Below, piece after piece: positions 45,878 to 53,803 of a stretch of DNA of 64,000 bases. The position numbers and the translations under genes were made by a program. The notes under the pieces were generated by a model. It searched no databases, was not told the origin of the DNA, and saw only the letters and a program-made list of their open reading frames with translations. The stretch is from Streptomyces ferrugineus (GTDB lineage: Bacteria; Actinomycetota; Actinomycetes; Streptomycetales; Streptomycetaceae): the NCBI RefSeq assembly GCF_015160855.1, contig NZ_CP063373.1, positions 5,828,001 to 5,892,000 on the forward strand, given 5' to 3'. The number at the start of each line of letters is the position of its first letter. Within the stretch, counting starts at the first letter, position 1.

Positions 45878-46906
45878 TCAGCCGCGCGGTAGCCGGGCGG
45901 CGACGTACTCGGTGAGATCGAGCAGCCGGTTGGTGTAGCCCCACTCGTTGTCGTACCAGCCGAAGATCTTGACCAGTTCGCCGTGCGCCTGGGTCAGGGG
46001 GGCGTCCAGGACGCAGGAGGCCGGGTCGCCCACGATGTCGCGGGAGACGATCGGGGCGTCGGACACCCGCAGCACGCCCTTGAGCGGCCCGTCGGCGGCC
46101 TCGCGGAAGGCGGCGTTGATCTCTTCGGCGGTCACCGGCCGGTCGAGTACCACACTGAGGTCGGTCAGCGAGCCGTCCTCGACGGGCACGCGTACGGCGA
46201 TGCCGTCCAGGGTGCCGGCCAGTTCCGGCAGGACCAGGCCGACCGCGCGGGCGGCTCCGGTGGAGGTGGGGATGATGTTCACGGCGGCGCTGCGGCCCCG
46301 CCGCAGGTCCTTGTGCGGGCCGTCGAGGACGACCTGGTCGTTGGTGTAGCCGTGGATGGTGGTCATCAGGCCCTTGACGATGCCGAAGTGCTCGTCCAGG
46401 ACCTTGACCATGGGGGCGACGCAGTTGGTGGTGCAGGAGGCGTTGGAGACGACGTGGTCGCTCTGCGGGTCGTACGTTCCCTCGTTGACGCCCATCACCA
46501 CGGTGGCGTCGACGTCCTTGCCCGGCACGGACAGCAGCACCTTGCGCGCGCCGGCCCTGAGGTGCGCCCCGGCCTGTTCCCGGGTGCGGAAGCGGCCGGT
46601 CGACTCGATGACGATGTCGACGCCGAGGTCGCCCCAGGGCAGGGCGGCCGGGTCGCGCTCGGCGGTGACGGTGATGCGCCGGCCGTCCACGGTGATCGAG
46701 TCGTCGTCGTGCTCGACGGGGCGGCCGATGCGGCCGTACGTCGAGTCGTACGCCAGCAGATGGGCCAGCGCCGCGGGCGAGGTGATGTCGTTGACCGCCA
46801 CGACCTCCACCGGGGTGCCGGCGGGGGTCTCGGCGCGCTCCAGTGCGCAGCGCAGGTAGTTGCGGCCGATCCGGCCGAATCCGTTGATGCCCACACGTAC
46901 GGTCAT
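45878..46906 (-). CDS. gap: Glyceraldehyde-3-phosphate dehydrogenase, type I
   Basis: 342 residues with VRVGINGFGRIGRNYLR, the catalytic SNASCTTNCVAPMVKVL (Cys in ASCTTNC) and WYDNEWGYTNRLLDL. It oxidises glyceraldehyde 3-phosphate with NAD+ and phosphate to 1,3-bisphosphoglycerate. It lies between sensor kinase and regulator genes, an unusual place for the glycolytic enzyme, suggesting a stress-specific isoenzyme additional to a housekeeping Gap. An imperfect palindrome (47006-47019, 5 of 6 pairs) stands about 106 bases upstream. Confidence 0.95.
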   Translation of the reverse strand: MTVRVGINGFGRIGRNYLRCALERAETPAGTPVEVVAVNDITSPAALAHLLAYDSTYGRIGRPVEHDDDSITVDGRRITVTAERDPAALPWGDLGVDIVIESTGRFRTREQAGAHLRAGARKVLLSVPGKDVDATVVMGVNEGTYDPQSDHVVSNASCTTNCVAPMVKVLDEHFGIVKGLMTTIHGYTNDQVVLDGPHKDLRRGRSAAVNIIPTSTGAARAVGLVLPELAGTLDGIAVRVPVEDGSLTDLSVVLDRPVTAEEINAAFREAADGPLKGVLRVSDAPIVSRDIVGDPASCVLDAPLTQAHGELVKIFGWYDNEWGYTNRLLDLTEYVAARLPRG

Positions 46907-47005
46907 GTCCGTCGTCCTCCTGTTCGGTGCCCGGTGGGTCCCGGTACGTTGCCAGCCTCCGGTCTGCGGATCCGCCGCGGCAGGGGCCGTACGGGGCCGA
47001 AGCGC

Positions 47006-47019
47006 GGGACGTCCGGCCC
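47006..47019. promoter_or_regulatory. Near-perfect palindrome upstream of gap
   Basis: GGGACG-TC-CGGCCC matches the recurrent box in 5 of 6 arm pairs and lies between the regulator stop (47025) and gap start (46906). Confidence 0.4.
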
Positions 47020-47024
47020 ACCTC

Positions 47025-47711
47025 TCAGTGGCCCTGCTGCTTCATGCGGTCCCGGGCCTGGCTGGCGATGACGGCTGCCTGGATGCGGCGTTCGACGCCG
47101 AGCTTGGCCAGCAGCCGGGAGATGTGGTTCTTGATGGTCTTCTCGGCGAGGAAGAGCCGCTGGCCGATCTGCCGATTGGTCAGCCCTTCACCGATCAGGG
47201 CGAGAATCTCCCGCTCCCGGTCGGTCAGGCCGGGCAGGGCGTCCGGCTCCCGCTCCGGCTCGTGGCGCAGCCGGGCCATCAGCTTGGCGGTGGCGCTCGG
47301 ATCGAGCAGGGACTGGCCGCGGGCGACGGTCCGTACGGCCGACACCAGGTCGGAGCCCCTGATCTGCTTCAGCACGTAGCCGGAAGCGCCGGCCATGATC
47401 GAGTCCAGCAGGGCCTCCTCGTCGTCGAACGAGGTCAGCATCAGACAGGCCAGCTCCGGCATCCGCGAGCGCAGCTCCCGGCACACCGTCACTCCGTCGC
47501 CGTCGGGCAGGCGCACGTCCAGCACCGCGACCCGGGGGCGCAGCGCGGGCACCCGTACCAGGGCCTGTGCCGCGGTGGCGGCCTCGCCGACCACCGTGAT
47601 GTCCGGTTCGTCGTCGAGCAGGTCGTGCACCCCCCGCCGTACCACCTCGTGGTCGTCCAGCAGGAAGACCTGGATCGGACCGTGGGTGCCGGGCTGTTCG
47701 GCGTCCGCCAT
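47025..47711 (-). CDS. NarL/FixJ response regulator, DevR/OsdR-like (copy B)
   Basis: ATG 47711, seven bases after AAGGAG, gives 228 residues. Asp 65 ([13 protein letters not shown]) is the phosphoacceptor, and the HTH reads [21 protein letters not shown] and [19 protein letters not shown]. It is closer than copy A to the GAF kinase gene (only gap lies between), so this is the likelier orthologue of S. coelicolor OsdR and mycobacterial DevR, the hypoxia/dormancy regulator. The recognition helices of copies A and B are nearly identical, so they may share operators. Confidence 0.92.
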   Translation of the reverse strand: MADAEQPGTHGPIQVFLLDDHEVVRRGVHDLLDDEPDITVVGEAATAAQALVRVPALRPRVAVLDVRLPDGDGVTVCRELRSRMPELACLMLTSFDDEEALLDSIMAGASGYVLKQIRGSDLVSAVRTVARGQSLLDPSATAKLMARLRHEPEREPDALPGLTDREREILALIGEGLTNRQIGQRLFLAEKTIKNHISRLLAKLGVERRIQAAVIASQARDRMKQQGH

Positions 47712-47806
47712 CGGATGCTCCTTGGTCGCGGTCCCGCGCGCATGTGCACGCGGTCGGGTACCCGTCTCACGGAGATCCTTGCCCTCGCCGAAACAGGCCT
47801 GTGCGG

Positions 47807-48637
47807 TCATGCCGCCGTCGGCACCAGCACCACGGGGCAGTGGGAGCTGTGCAGCAGCGTGTGCGCGACCGGTCCGAGCTGCGGTCCGATGCGGCTGGTG
47901 CGGCGGTGTGCCCCGATGACGACGACGGCCGACTCGCGCGTGGCGTCCAGCAGGGCCTCGGCCGGTCCACGGCGGACCGTGCGGGTCTCGACGGCGACCT
48001 CGGGGTGCGCGTCCCGCAGCTCGGCCAGGCTGAAGCGCGGCACGGCCTCCTCGGCCAGGTCGTTCTGGGCGCGCCGCCGCTGTCCCGGGCTCGTCCCGGG
48101 GATCAGGGAGGGCAGCTCCGGGGTGATGTGGTGGTGGGTGGAGTGCACGACGCGCAGCTGGACACCCCGCCGTTCGGCCTCGAGGAAGGCGTAGGCGGCC
48201 GCGTCGGCGTCGGAGTCGTCCTCCAGGCCGAGCAGTACGCCACGGTCGCCGTCGCAGGGGTGATCACCGCGCACGATCAGCAGCGGGCCGTGCACCTGCG
48301 CGGCCACGCGCAGACTCACCGAGCCGGCCAGCAGTCCGGCGACACCGCCGAAGCCCCGGGTGCCGACGACGGTCAGGTCGGCGCCCCCGCTCTCGCGCAC
48401 CAGGGCCCGTACGGCGCCGCCCACCGCAGCCCTGCTCACGACGGCCAGGGCCGGATGACGCTCCCGGACACGCGCCACGGACGACGTGAGGACGGGTCCC
48501 GCCTCGTCGCGCTCGGGCACGGCGTACACGACCCGCAGCTCGGCGCCGCGCCGGGCCGCCTCGTCCGAGGCCCAGTCGAGGGCTCGCACGGCGTTCAGGG
48601 AACCGTCCACTCCGACGACCACATGGTGGGGTGCCAT
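47807..48637 (-). CDS. Tandem-domain universal stress protein (USP-7)
   Basis: 276 residues from ATG 48637 (GGGAGAGGG upstream). Domain 1: [21 protein letters not shown] and [19 protein letters not shown]; domain 2: [20 protein letters not shown] and [23 protein letters not shown] histidine-rich stretch HSTHHHITP between the two is unusual and could bind a metal. A perfect palindrome at 48741 lies about 110 bases upstream. Confidence 0.88.
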   Translation of the reverse strand: MAPHHVVVGVDGSLNAVRALDWASDEAARRGAELRVVYAVPERDEAGPVLTSSVARVRERHPALAVVSRAAVGGAVRALVRESGGADLTVVGTRGFGGVAGLLAGSVSLRVAAQVHGPLLIVRGDHPCDGDRGVLLGLEDDSDADAAAYAFLEAERRGVQLRVVHSTHHHITPELPSLIPGTSPGQRRRAQNDLAEEAVPRFSLAELRDAHPEVAVETRTVRRGPAEALLDATRESAVVVIGAHRRTSRIGPQLGPVAHTLLHSSHCPVVLVPTAA

Positions 48638-48740
48638 CTCCCTCTCCCTTCTGCTCCGTGCTCCTGATGCTCGTCCTTCCACGATGTCGCCGGCAGGGGC
48701 CACGTGCACCCGGCGCGGCGCCGAACGTCCCGCGCGCGCC

Positions 48741-48754
48741 GGGCCGTTCGGCCC
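48741..48754. promoter_or_regulatory. GGGCCG-N2-CGGCCC box (TT centre)
   Basis: Perfect arms with TT centre; about 110 bases before USP-7, the same spacing as seen for USP-6. It lies within the decayed PPOX fragment, in the otherwise gene-free 48638-49054 interval. Confidence 0.65.
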
Positions 48755-49023
48755 CACACCGGTCCAGGCGACGAGCACCGGGGCGGAGGGGGATGTCCAG
48801 CCCGTACACGTTGCGTCCGCCCACGACTTCGCGGCACCCAGGAGCGCGGGCCTGTGTGGAGCAGGCGCCCGTGCTCGGCCGGGTCGGTGACGACCGTGGC
48901 GGAGCCGGTGACGACGACGCGCAGCGGCACGGCGCCGCCGTCGTCCAGGCCGAAGTTCATGGGCAGTACCGCGGGCAGCGTCGTCCATCGTTCGCGAGGG
49001 TGCCGGTCGTCCGCCAGGGCCAT
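48755..49023 (-). pseudogene. Remnant of pyridoxamine-5'-phosphate-oxidase-family protein
   Basis: The frame from ATG 49023 includes LPAVLPMNFGLDDGG and VVVTGSATVVTDPAEHGRLL plus SWVP, motifs of split-barrel PPOX/F420-type flavoproteins, but the first strands and the part between FGLDDGG and VVVTG are missing, and after SWVP the frame degenerates with pieces in other frames. Too short (normally 130-150 residues) to fold. The intact XRE-PPOX gene at 49055 may be its surviving relative. Confidence 0.5.
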
Positions 49024-49054
49024 GGGCTCCGGTCGGTCGGACCCCGGCCCCTGT

Positions 49055-49732
49055 TCAGACCGTGATCCGCCGCCCGGTGATGGTCAGGGGATCGATGAGC
49101 ACCCACTGGTCGCGTCGCCCGCCCACCCAGGGCCTGCTGTACGCCGCCTCGTCGAGCCGATGCGCCTCGTCGGGGTCGGTCACCGTCCGCGCGCGTCCCC
49201 GTACGAGCACGCTCCAGCCCTGACCGAACACGTCGTCAATGCGGTCGACCTCGAAGGCCACCTGACAGCCGGCCGCCTGCGACGGCGTCGTGCCCGGGGC
49301 GGTCCGGAAGACTATGGCGCCGGCCACGACGCTGTAGTTGACGGGCACGACGACCGGCCCCGTGACGGTGGGCACGGCGATGCGCCCCACCCCGTGGGTC
49401 GACAGCAGGGCGCGGCACTCCCCCGTGGACAGCTCGGCGATGCCGGGACGGCCGGAGGCCTGGGGACCGGCACCGGGCGGCAGGTCGGTGTCCCCTCCGG
49501 TGAGCTCCCTGACGGTGGTGTGCAGGACCTCGGCCAGCACGTGGAGCGCGCCCGCGGCCGGCGCGGCGGCCGGGTGCTCCTCCAGGTAGCGGAGATAGGC
49601 GGGGGCCATGCCGGCCCGGGTGGCCGTCTCCTTCAGGGAGAGGCCCAGTTCTGTGCGTCGCCGGGCGATCCGGCGTCCGAGGTCGCCCGCCGGTGCCGCC
49701 TCGGTCGCCGCCGGCCGGACCTGTTCGGTCAT
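49055..49732 (-). CDS. XRE helix-turn-helix plus PPOX split-barrel protein
   Basis: 225 residues from ATG 49732 (AGGAAG eight bases upstream). Residues about 20-75 are an XRE-type HTH (RRTELGLSLKETATRAGMAP, YLRYLEEHP); residues about 95-225 a pyridoxamine-5'-phosphate-oxidase-like flavin domain (VGRIAVPTVTGPVVVPVNYS, VAFEVDRIDD, GWSVLVRGRA). The combination suggests a flavin- or F420-responsive transcription factor. Such fusions are common in actinomycetes; its target is unknown. Ten bases separate its start from the next gene's stop. Confidence 0.87.
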   Translation of the reverse strand: MTEQVRPAATEAAPAGDLGRRIARRRTELGLSLKETATRAGMAPAYLRYLEEHPAAAPAAGALHVLAEVLHTTVRELTGGDTDLPPGAGPQASGRPGIAELSTGECRALLSTHGVGRIAVPTVTGPVVVPVNYSVVAGAIVFRTAPGTTPSQAAGCQVAFEVDRIDDVFGQGWSVLVRGRARTVTDPDEAHRLDEAAYSRPWVGGRRDQWVLIDPLTITGRRITV

Positions 49733-49750
49733 GGCCGTCACTTCCTCTCG

Positions 49751-50821
49751 TCAGGCCGCGCGGACGGCGACCGTGTCGTGCGGCTCCCCGCCGAGCACGA
49801 CCTTGAGGGCCCCGGTGTCGGCGGCCCGGCCGAAGACCTCGTACGCCTCCTCCATCCGGTCCAGCGGGAAGGTGTGGGTGACCAGGTCCGCGGTGGGCAG
49901 CCGTCCGGCCGCCGCCATGCGCAGCAGGGTCGGGGTGGAGTGGGTGTCGACCAGGCCGGTGGTGAGGGTGAGGTTCTTGATCCACAGGTCTTCGAGGTGG
50001 AGGGTCGCGGGGGCGCCGTGTACGCCGACGTTGGCGACGTGCCCGCCGGGCCGGACCATGCGGGTGCACATCTCGAAGGTCTCGGGGACTCCGACGGCCT
50101 CGATGACCGCGTCGGCGCCCAGCCCGTCGGTGAGGTCGGCGATCAACTGCTCCGGAGCCTCGCGGGCGTCGGCCACGGCGTCGGCGCCGAGCTGCCGGGC
50201 GGCCTCCAGCCGGGCGGCGGCCAGGTCCACGGCGACGATCTTCTCGGGTCCGAACAGCCGGGCCGTCACGATCGCGGCGAGCCCGACGGGGCCGGCGCCG
50301 ACGACCGCGACGGTGTCACCGGGCCGCACCCGCGCGTTGAGCACGCCCACCTCATAGGCGGTCGGGAAGATGTCGGCCAGCAGAACCGCGTCCTTGCTGT
50401 CCAGGCCGCCGGGCAGCGCGTGGACGGAGAGGTCGGCGTGCGGGACGCGCACGTACTCGGCCTGGGTGCCGTCGATCAGATGGCCGAGGATCCAGCCGCC
50501 ACCGCCCCGGCACTGGCCGTACATCGCCCTGCGGCAGTACGAGCAGCGGCCGCAGGCGGTGATGCAGGAGACCAGGACCCGGTCCCCGGGCCGGACGGTG
50601 CGCACGTCGGCGCCGGTCTCCACGACCTCGCCGACCGCCTCGTGCCCCAGCACCGTGCCGGGGTGCACCTCGGGCACATCGCCCTTGAGGATGTGCAGGT
50701 CGGTTCCGCAGATGGTGACGGCATCCACGCGCACGATCGCGTCCGTGGGGTCCTTGAGGCCGGGGTCCGGGACGTCCTCCCAGGAGGACTGTCCGGGACC
50801 GTGGAAGACGAAGCCCTTCAT
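49751..50821 (-). CDS. Zinc-dependent alcohol dehydrogenase (MDR)
   Basis: 356 residues from ATG 50821 (GGAAGGA upstream). Catalytic zinc ligands Cys 38 (ICGTDLH) and His 60-Glu 61 (GHEAVGE), structural zinc cysteines 90, 93, 96 and 104, Rossmann motif VVGAGPVGLAAIV. It resembles class III-like or isopropanol/butanediol-type MDR enzymes and is clearly different from the ADH at 15847. It could consume NAD(P)H by reducing aldehydes or ketones. Two perfect palindromes lie upstream (50912, 50944). Confidence 0.9.
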   Translation of the reverse strand: MKGFVFHGPGQSSWEDVPDPGLKDPTDAIVRVDAVTICGTDLHILKGDVPEVHPGTVLGHEAVGEVVETGADVRTVRPGDRVLVSCITACGRCSYCRRAMYGQCRGGGGWILGHLIDGTQAEYVRVPHADLSVHALPGGLDSKDAVLLADIFPTAYEVGVLNARVRPGDTVAVVGAGPVGLAAIVTARLFGPEKIVAVDLAAARLEAARQLGADAVADAREAPEQLIADLTDGLGADAVIEAVGVPETFEMCTRMVRPGGHVANVGVHGAPATLHLEDLWIKNLTLTTGLVDTHSTPTLLRMAAAGRLPTADLVTHTFPLDRMEEAYEVFGRAADTGALKVVLGGEPHDTVAVRAA

Positions 50822-50911
50822 GGCGATCCTTCCCTCCTCTGCCGCTCCGGGGCGCAGCCGGTGTCCATCGCCCCGCAGGTCCAGCTTGTCCCACTCCGGG
50901 TGCCCGTGCTT

Positions 50912-50925
50912 GGGCCGGTCGGCCC
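50912..50925. promoter_or_regulatory. GGGCCG-N2-CGGCCC box (GT centre)
   Basis: Perfect palindrome about 98 bases upstream of the alcohol dehydrogenase start (50821), in the spacer shared with the STAS gene. Confidence 0.65.
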
Positions 50926-50943
50926 CGCGGGATCGGTCGGCCT

Positions 50944-50957
50944 GGGCCGACCGGCCC
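50944..50957. promoter_or_regulatory. GGGCCG-N2-CGGCCC box (AC centre)
   Basis: Second perfect palindrome, centre-to-centre 32 bases (about three helical turns) from the first, about 44 bases before the STAS gene start at 50994. Confidence 0.65.
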
Positions 50958-50993
50958 TTCCGCCCGCCCGCCGGCACGCGATTCGCTGTGCCC

Positions 50994-51386
50994 ATGTCCC
51001 AGAACCACACCAGCCGCACCCCGCCTCTCTCGGTGCGCGTCGTCGCTGGTACGACCGTCGCGGAGCCGCGCGGCGAGATCGATCTCCTCGCGGCGCCGGC
51101 CCTGATGGCCCGGCTGGACGCGCTGACGGCCGACGAGTGCCCGGACCTGGTGCTGGACCTGCGGGCCGTGACCTTCATCGACTGCAGCGGGCTGGGCGTC
51201 CTGTGCCGGACCCGCAACCGCGTCGTGGCCCGGCAGGGCGCGCTGCGACTGGTCAGTCGCAGCGCGCGCTTCCTGCGCCTGCTGCGCATCACCGGTCTGA
51301 CGGGCGTGTTCGAGATCCACCCCGACTTGCCGGCGCTCGTCAGGACCGGGCCGCGACCGTCACAGAAGGTTGACGCGCCCCAGTGA
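50994..51386 (+). CDS. STAS-domain anti-sigma-factor antagonist
   Basis: 130 residues with AEPRGEIDLLAAPALMARLD and FIDCSGLGVLCRTRNR, where Ser of DCSGL is the usual phosphorylated residue of SpoIIAA/RsbV-like antagonists. It would bind and neutralise an anti-sigma kinase to release a sigma factor. No partner kinase or sigma gene is adjacent. The upstream palindromes suggest it is induced with the dormancy genes. Start ATG 50994 has only a weak ribosome-binding site. Confidence 0.88.
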   Translation: MSQNHTSRTPPLSVRVVAGTTVAEPRGEIDLLAAPALMARLDALTADECPDLVLDLRAVTFIDCSGLGVLCRTRNRVVARQGALRLVSRSARFLRLLRITGLTGVFEIHPDLPALVRTGPRPSQKVDAPQ

Positions 51387-51394
51387 CGGTCCGC

Positions 51395-52375
51395 TCACCG
51401 CGGCGAGGCGTCGAGCACCGTACGCGCCGCGCGCCGCGGCGTGCTGGGGCCCTCCGGGCCGTAGCCGAGCCGTATCAGCATGTGCGCCTGTCCGGGCCCG
51501 GAGGTCACCGACTCGCGTAGGTCGGGCCACTCCATCGCCTGGTGCAGCAGGGAGGCGCGCAGTCCGTGGACCGTGGCCACCAGGAGGACGCGTTCGAGGG
51601 CCTGCCCGGCGCGCAGCCAGTCGGTGCGGCGGTCGTGCTCGGTGGTGAGCATCGCGATGACGGGAGTCGACTCGTAGGGGCGGGCGCGCAGCCGGTCGGG
51701 GTGGCGCTGGGCGGTGAAGTCGCGCATGGGGAGCCGTTCCGTGGCGTCCTGCGGGCCGAGCACCTCCGGCGGCATGCCGTTCCCGGTCTCGATGTACGGA
51801 TCCTGGCGCACCCAGCGGCGGCTCTCGGTGCAGCGGTCCGCGTCCAGTCGGTTGCGCCGCTCACCGTCCGCGGTGAGTGCGAGCAGACGTGCGGTCTCGG
51901 CGTGGTCGGGGAAGAGGAGCCAGGCGCCCTCCGCGGCGGCCGCCGCGGCGAGTTCGACGCGCGGGCCGGGCAGCACCGGTCGGTCGGAGAACGGGAAGCG
52001 GCTGCTGTGCCGACGCCAGAGGGCCTCGTACAGCTCGCTCTCGCCCGGTCGCGGGTGGCCGGGCTCGGTCGGCCGTAGGGCGGCGAGCAGGTCCGGTTCC
52101 TCGGGGCGGGGCAGCAGCCGGGTGACCGGGTCCCAGCCGAAGTGGGCCATCGCGACACGGAGGTTGAGCACACACGCGCCCACCGACAGGTGCAGCGCCC
52201 GGCCCTCCGGGTCCGTGTACCGCAGACCCGCTCCTGGCGCGGCACGCACCTCGAAGGTGACCGTGTCCGGGTCCAGGCCGAAGCGCCACGGCTGGGAGTT
52301 GTGGATCGACGGCGCGGCGACCGCGGCCGAGACACAGGTCTCCAGGACCACGGCATCGAACGATGTGCTGCGCAT
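51395..52375 (-). CDS. Acg-family nitroreductase-like flavoprotein (copy 2)
   Basis: 326 residues starting with ETCVSAAVAAPSIHNSQPWRF, the same FMN motif as the gene at 7366, then GACVLNLRVAMAHFGWDP, HSSRFPFSDRPVLPGPR and RAGQALERVLLVATVHGLRA. It converges on the STAS gene with nine bases between the stops and is divergent from the second Rv1733c-like gene. Function as in copy 1: likely flavin binding or storage under hypoxia. Confidence 0.88.
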   Translation of the reverse strand: MRSTSFDAVVLETCVSAAVAAPSIHNSQPWRFGLDPDTVTFEVRAAPGAGLRYTDPEGRALHLSVGACVLNLRVAMAHFGWDPVTRLLPRPEEPDLLAALRPTEPGHPRPGESELYEALWRRHSSRFPFSDRPVLPGPRVELAAAAAAEGAWLLFPDHAETARLLALTADGERRNRLDADRCTESRRWVRQDPYIETGNGMPPEVLGPQDATERLPMRDFTAQRHPDRLRARPYESTPVIAMLTTEHDRRTDWLRAGQALERVLLVATVHGLRASLLHQAMEWPDLRESVTSGPGQAHMLIRLGYGPEGPSTPRRAARTVLDASPR

Positions 52376-52639
52376 GGTGTCCTCCCCTCTGGCCGGAGTG
52401 GTGCTGTCTTCGAGCGTGACGGCCCGGCCGCGGCGAGGTGAGGGGCCGATGGTCCTTCGTGACGGCCCCTGCGGGCCATGCGTGTGCGGCAGGGCCCGGG
52501 CCGATCAGGGCCGAACGTCCCGGCCGAGGGCTTGAGTTGGACCCGATCGGTCCCACTGCTCCGTCTGACCGGCCCATGCCGTCGACGGGCGCTCACTGCC
52601 ACGGTCAGGACGACGAGAACGTCGAGGAGGTGCGGACCG
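52376..52639. promoter_or_regulatory. Divergent promoter region with near-consensus boxes
   Basis: Between nitroreductase 2 and Rv1733c-like 2. GGGCCG-AA-CGTCCC (52508-52521, 5 of 6 pairs), GGGCCGATGGTCC near 52443 and a GGACC/GGTCC pair at 52539-52553 are all variants of the recurrent operator-like palindrome. Confidence 0.5.
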
Positions 52640-53215
52640 ATGAGCGACGGCACATGTGCGAAGAGGCGGTTGTGGCGCTGGCACAGCAACCCGCTGCGGC
52701 GGCGTGACGACATCGTCGAGGCCTGGATCGTGCTGGCCGTCTGGGCGGTGATCCTGGTGGGCGGCGCAGTCGTCGGGCTGGTGACGGCCCAGGCCGCCGC
52801 CGAGGCGTTCACTCGGCAGCGCGCCGAACGGCGTCCCGTGCCGGCCGTGCTCCTCGCCGACGTTCCCGCCTCGGCCAGTGCGAGCGGTGGAACACTCGCC
52901 CTGGCGAGGATCAGCTGGACGACCCCCGACGGCACGACGCACACCGACAGGACCCTGGTGGACACGGGGCAGAAGGCCGGCGCCGAGGTGACCGTGTGGC
53001 TGGACGGCCGGGGCGCACTCGTCACCGAGCCGCCGAGCACCACGGAGACCGCCATCGAGGCCGGCGTTCTGGGAGTGGCCGCCGCGGTCGGACTGGCCGG
53101 TGCGGCCGTCGGCGCCGGGGCCCTCGCGCGATGGAGGCTGGATCGGCGGCGCATCGACCAGTGGGGCCGGGAGTGGGACCTGGTGGGGCCCCTGTGGGGG
53201 CACAGGACCGGGTGA
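52640..53215 (+). CDS. Rv1733c-like two-TM membrane protein (copy 2)
   Basis: ATG 52640 with GAGGAGG upstream gives 191 residues, exactly the length of copy 1. Basic N-terminus, TM1 (AWIVLAVWAVILVGGAVVGL), extracytoplasmic domain with ISWTTPDGTTHTDRT and VWLDGRGALV, TM2 (AGVLGVAAAVGLAGAAVGAG) and basic tail ending WDLVGPLWGHRTG. Same family as the DosR-induced Rv1733c; biochemical role unknown. Confidence 0.82.
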   Translation: MSDGTCAKRRLWRWHSNPLRRRDDIVEAWIVLAVWAVILVGGAVVGLVTAQAAAEAFTRQRAERRPVPAVLLADVPASASASGGTLALARISWTTPDGTTHTDRTLVDTGQKAGAEVTVWLDGRGALVTEPPSTTETAIEAGVLGVAAAVGLAGAAVGAGALARWRLDRRRIDQWGREWDLVGPLWGHRTG

Positions 53216-53347
53216 GCCGGGGCGACCGCCTTCATCCCGCACCAGCAGTCCCTCCGCGCCTCAGCCCTCGCCGCCCGTGGTGTGCGCCTCGGCCAGGTTC
53301 CCGTGGCCTCGTTCGACATGACGGACGTGCACGTCGGTCCGGGGGCC

Positions 53348-53457
53348 TGATCCCGATCATCGAACGGCTGTGCAGGAACGTCGACGGCGTGGTCGCGGTC
53401 TGCGCGCACATCGGGCGCCGGGTCGACGCATCCCGGAGTCAGCCGGCGACGATATGA
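53348..53457 (+). pseudogene. C-terminal scrap of a BON/CBS-type protein
   Basis: A start-less frame reads PIIERLCRNVDGVVAVCAHI followed by GRRVDAS and a stop, closely matching the ends of the CBS-BON proteins in this window (VDGVVAVVDKLTHRLDD at 8947). The rest of such a gene is absent from 53216-53347, so it appears to be a leftover of a fifth copy. Confidence 0.4.
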
Positions 53458-53502
53458 GCCAGGACGACGAGAGCGCCGCCGCGCGGGCGGCGCTGTCGTC
53501 GG

Positions 53503-53793
53503 TCACACGGGCCAGCCGGTGACTTGGGGAGGTTCCCGCCGCGTCACGGACGCGCCCATGCCGTCGATGTCGCGTGCGGCGGCGTCCACCAGTCGCTGCC
53601 CGAGGTCGTGCAGCGCCCTGCCCGCCGCCAGCTCGTCGCCGATCTCGGGCACGTCGGTGTCCGCGGGGTTGCGGTGCGCCACGCCATGACCGGTGAGCGA
53701 TGTGCTGCCGGTGTCCAGCACCACCCGGGCCTTCGTGGTCCCCTCGTCCTCGAAGAGGTAGAGGCGCACCTTCCATTCCGCTGTGTGGGGCAT
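53503..53793 (-). CDS. DUF1876 (dsRBFC-like) protein
   Basis: 96 residues: AEWKVRLYLFEDEGTTKARV, GHGVAHRNPADTDVPEIGDEL and RALHDLGQRLVDAAARDI, the DUF1876 pattern of Rv1738 and Rv2632c. Rv1738 is among the most strongly DosR-induced genes and has been compared with ribosome hibernation factors. It could act on ribosomes or nucleic acid during dormancy. It follows pncB by ten bases on the same strand. Confidence 0.9.
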   Translation of the reverse strand: MPHTAEWKVRLYLFEDEGTTKARVVLDTGSTSLTGHGVAHRNPADTDVPEIGDELAAGRALHDLGQRLVDAAARDIDGMGASVTRREPPQVTGWPV

Positions 53794-53803
53794 CGTTTCC
53801 TCC

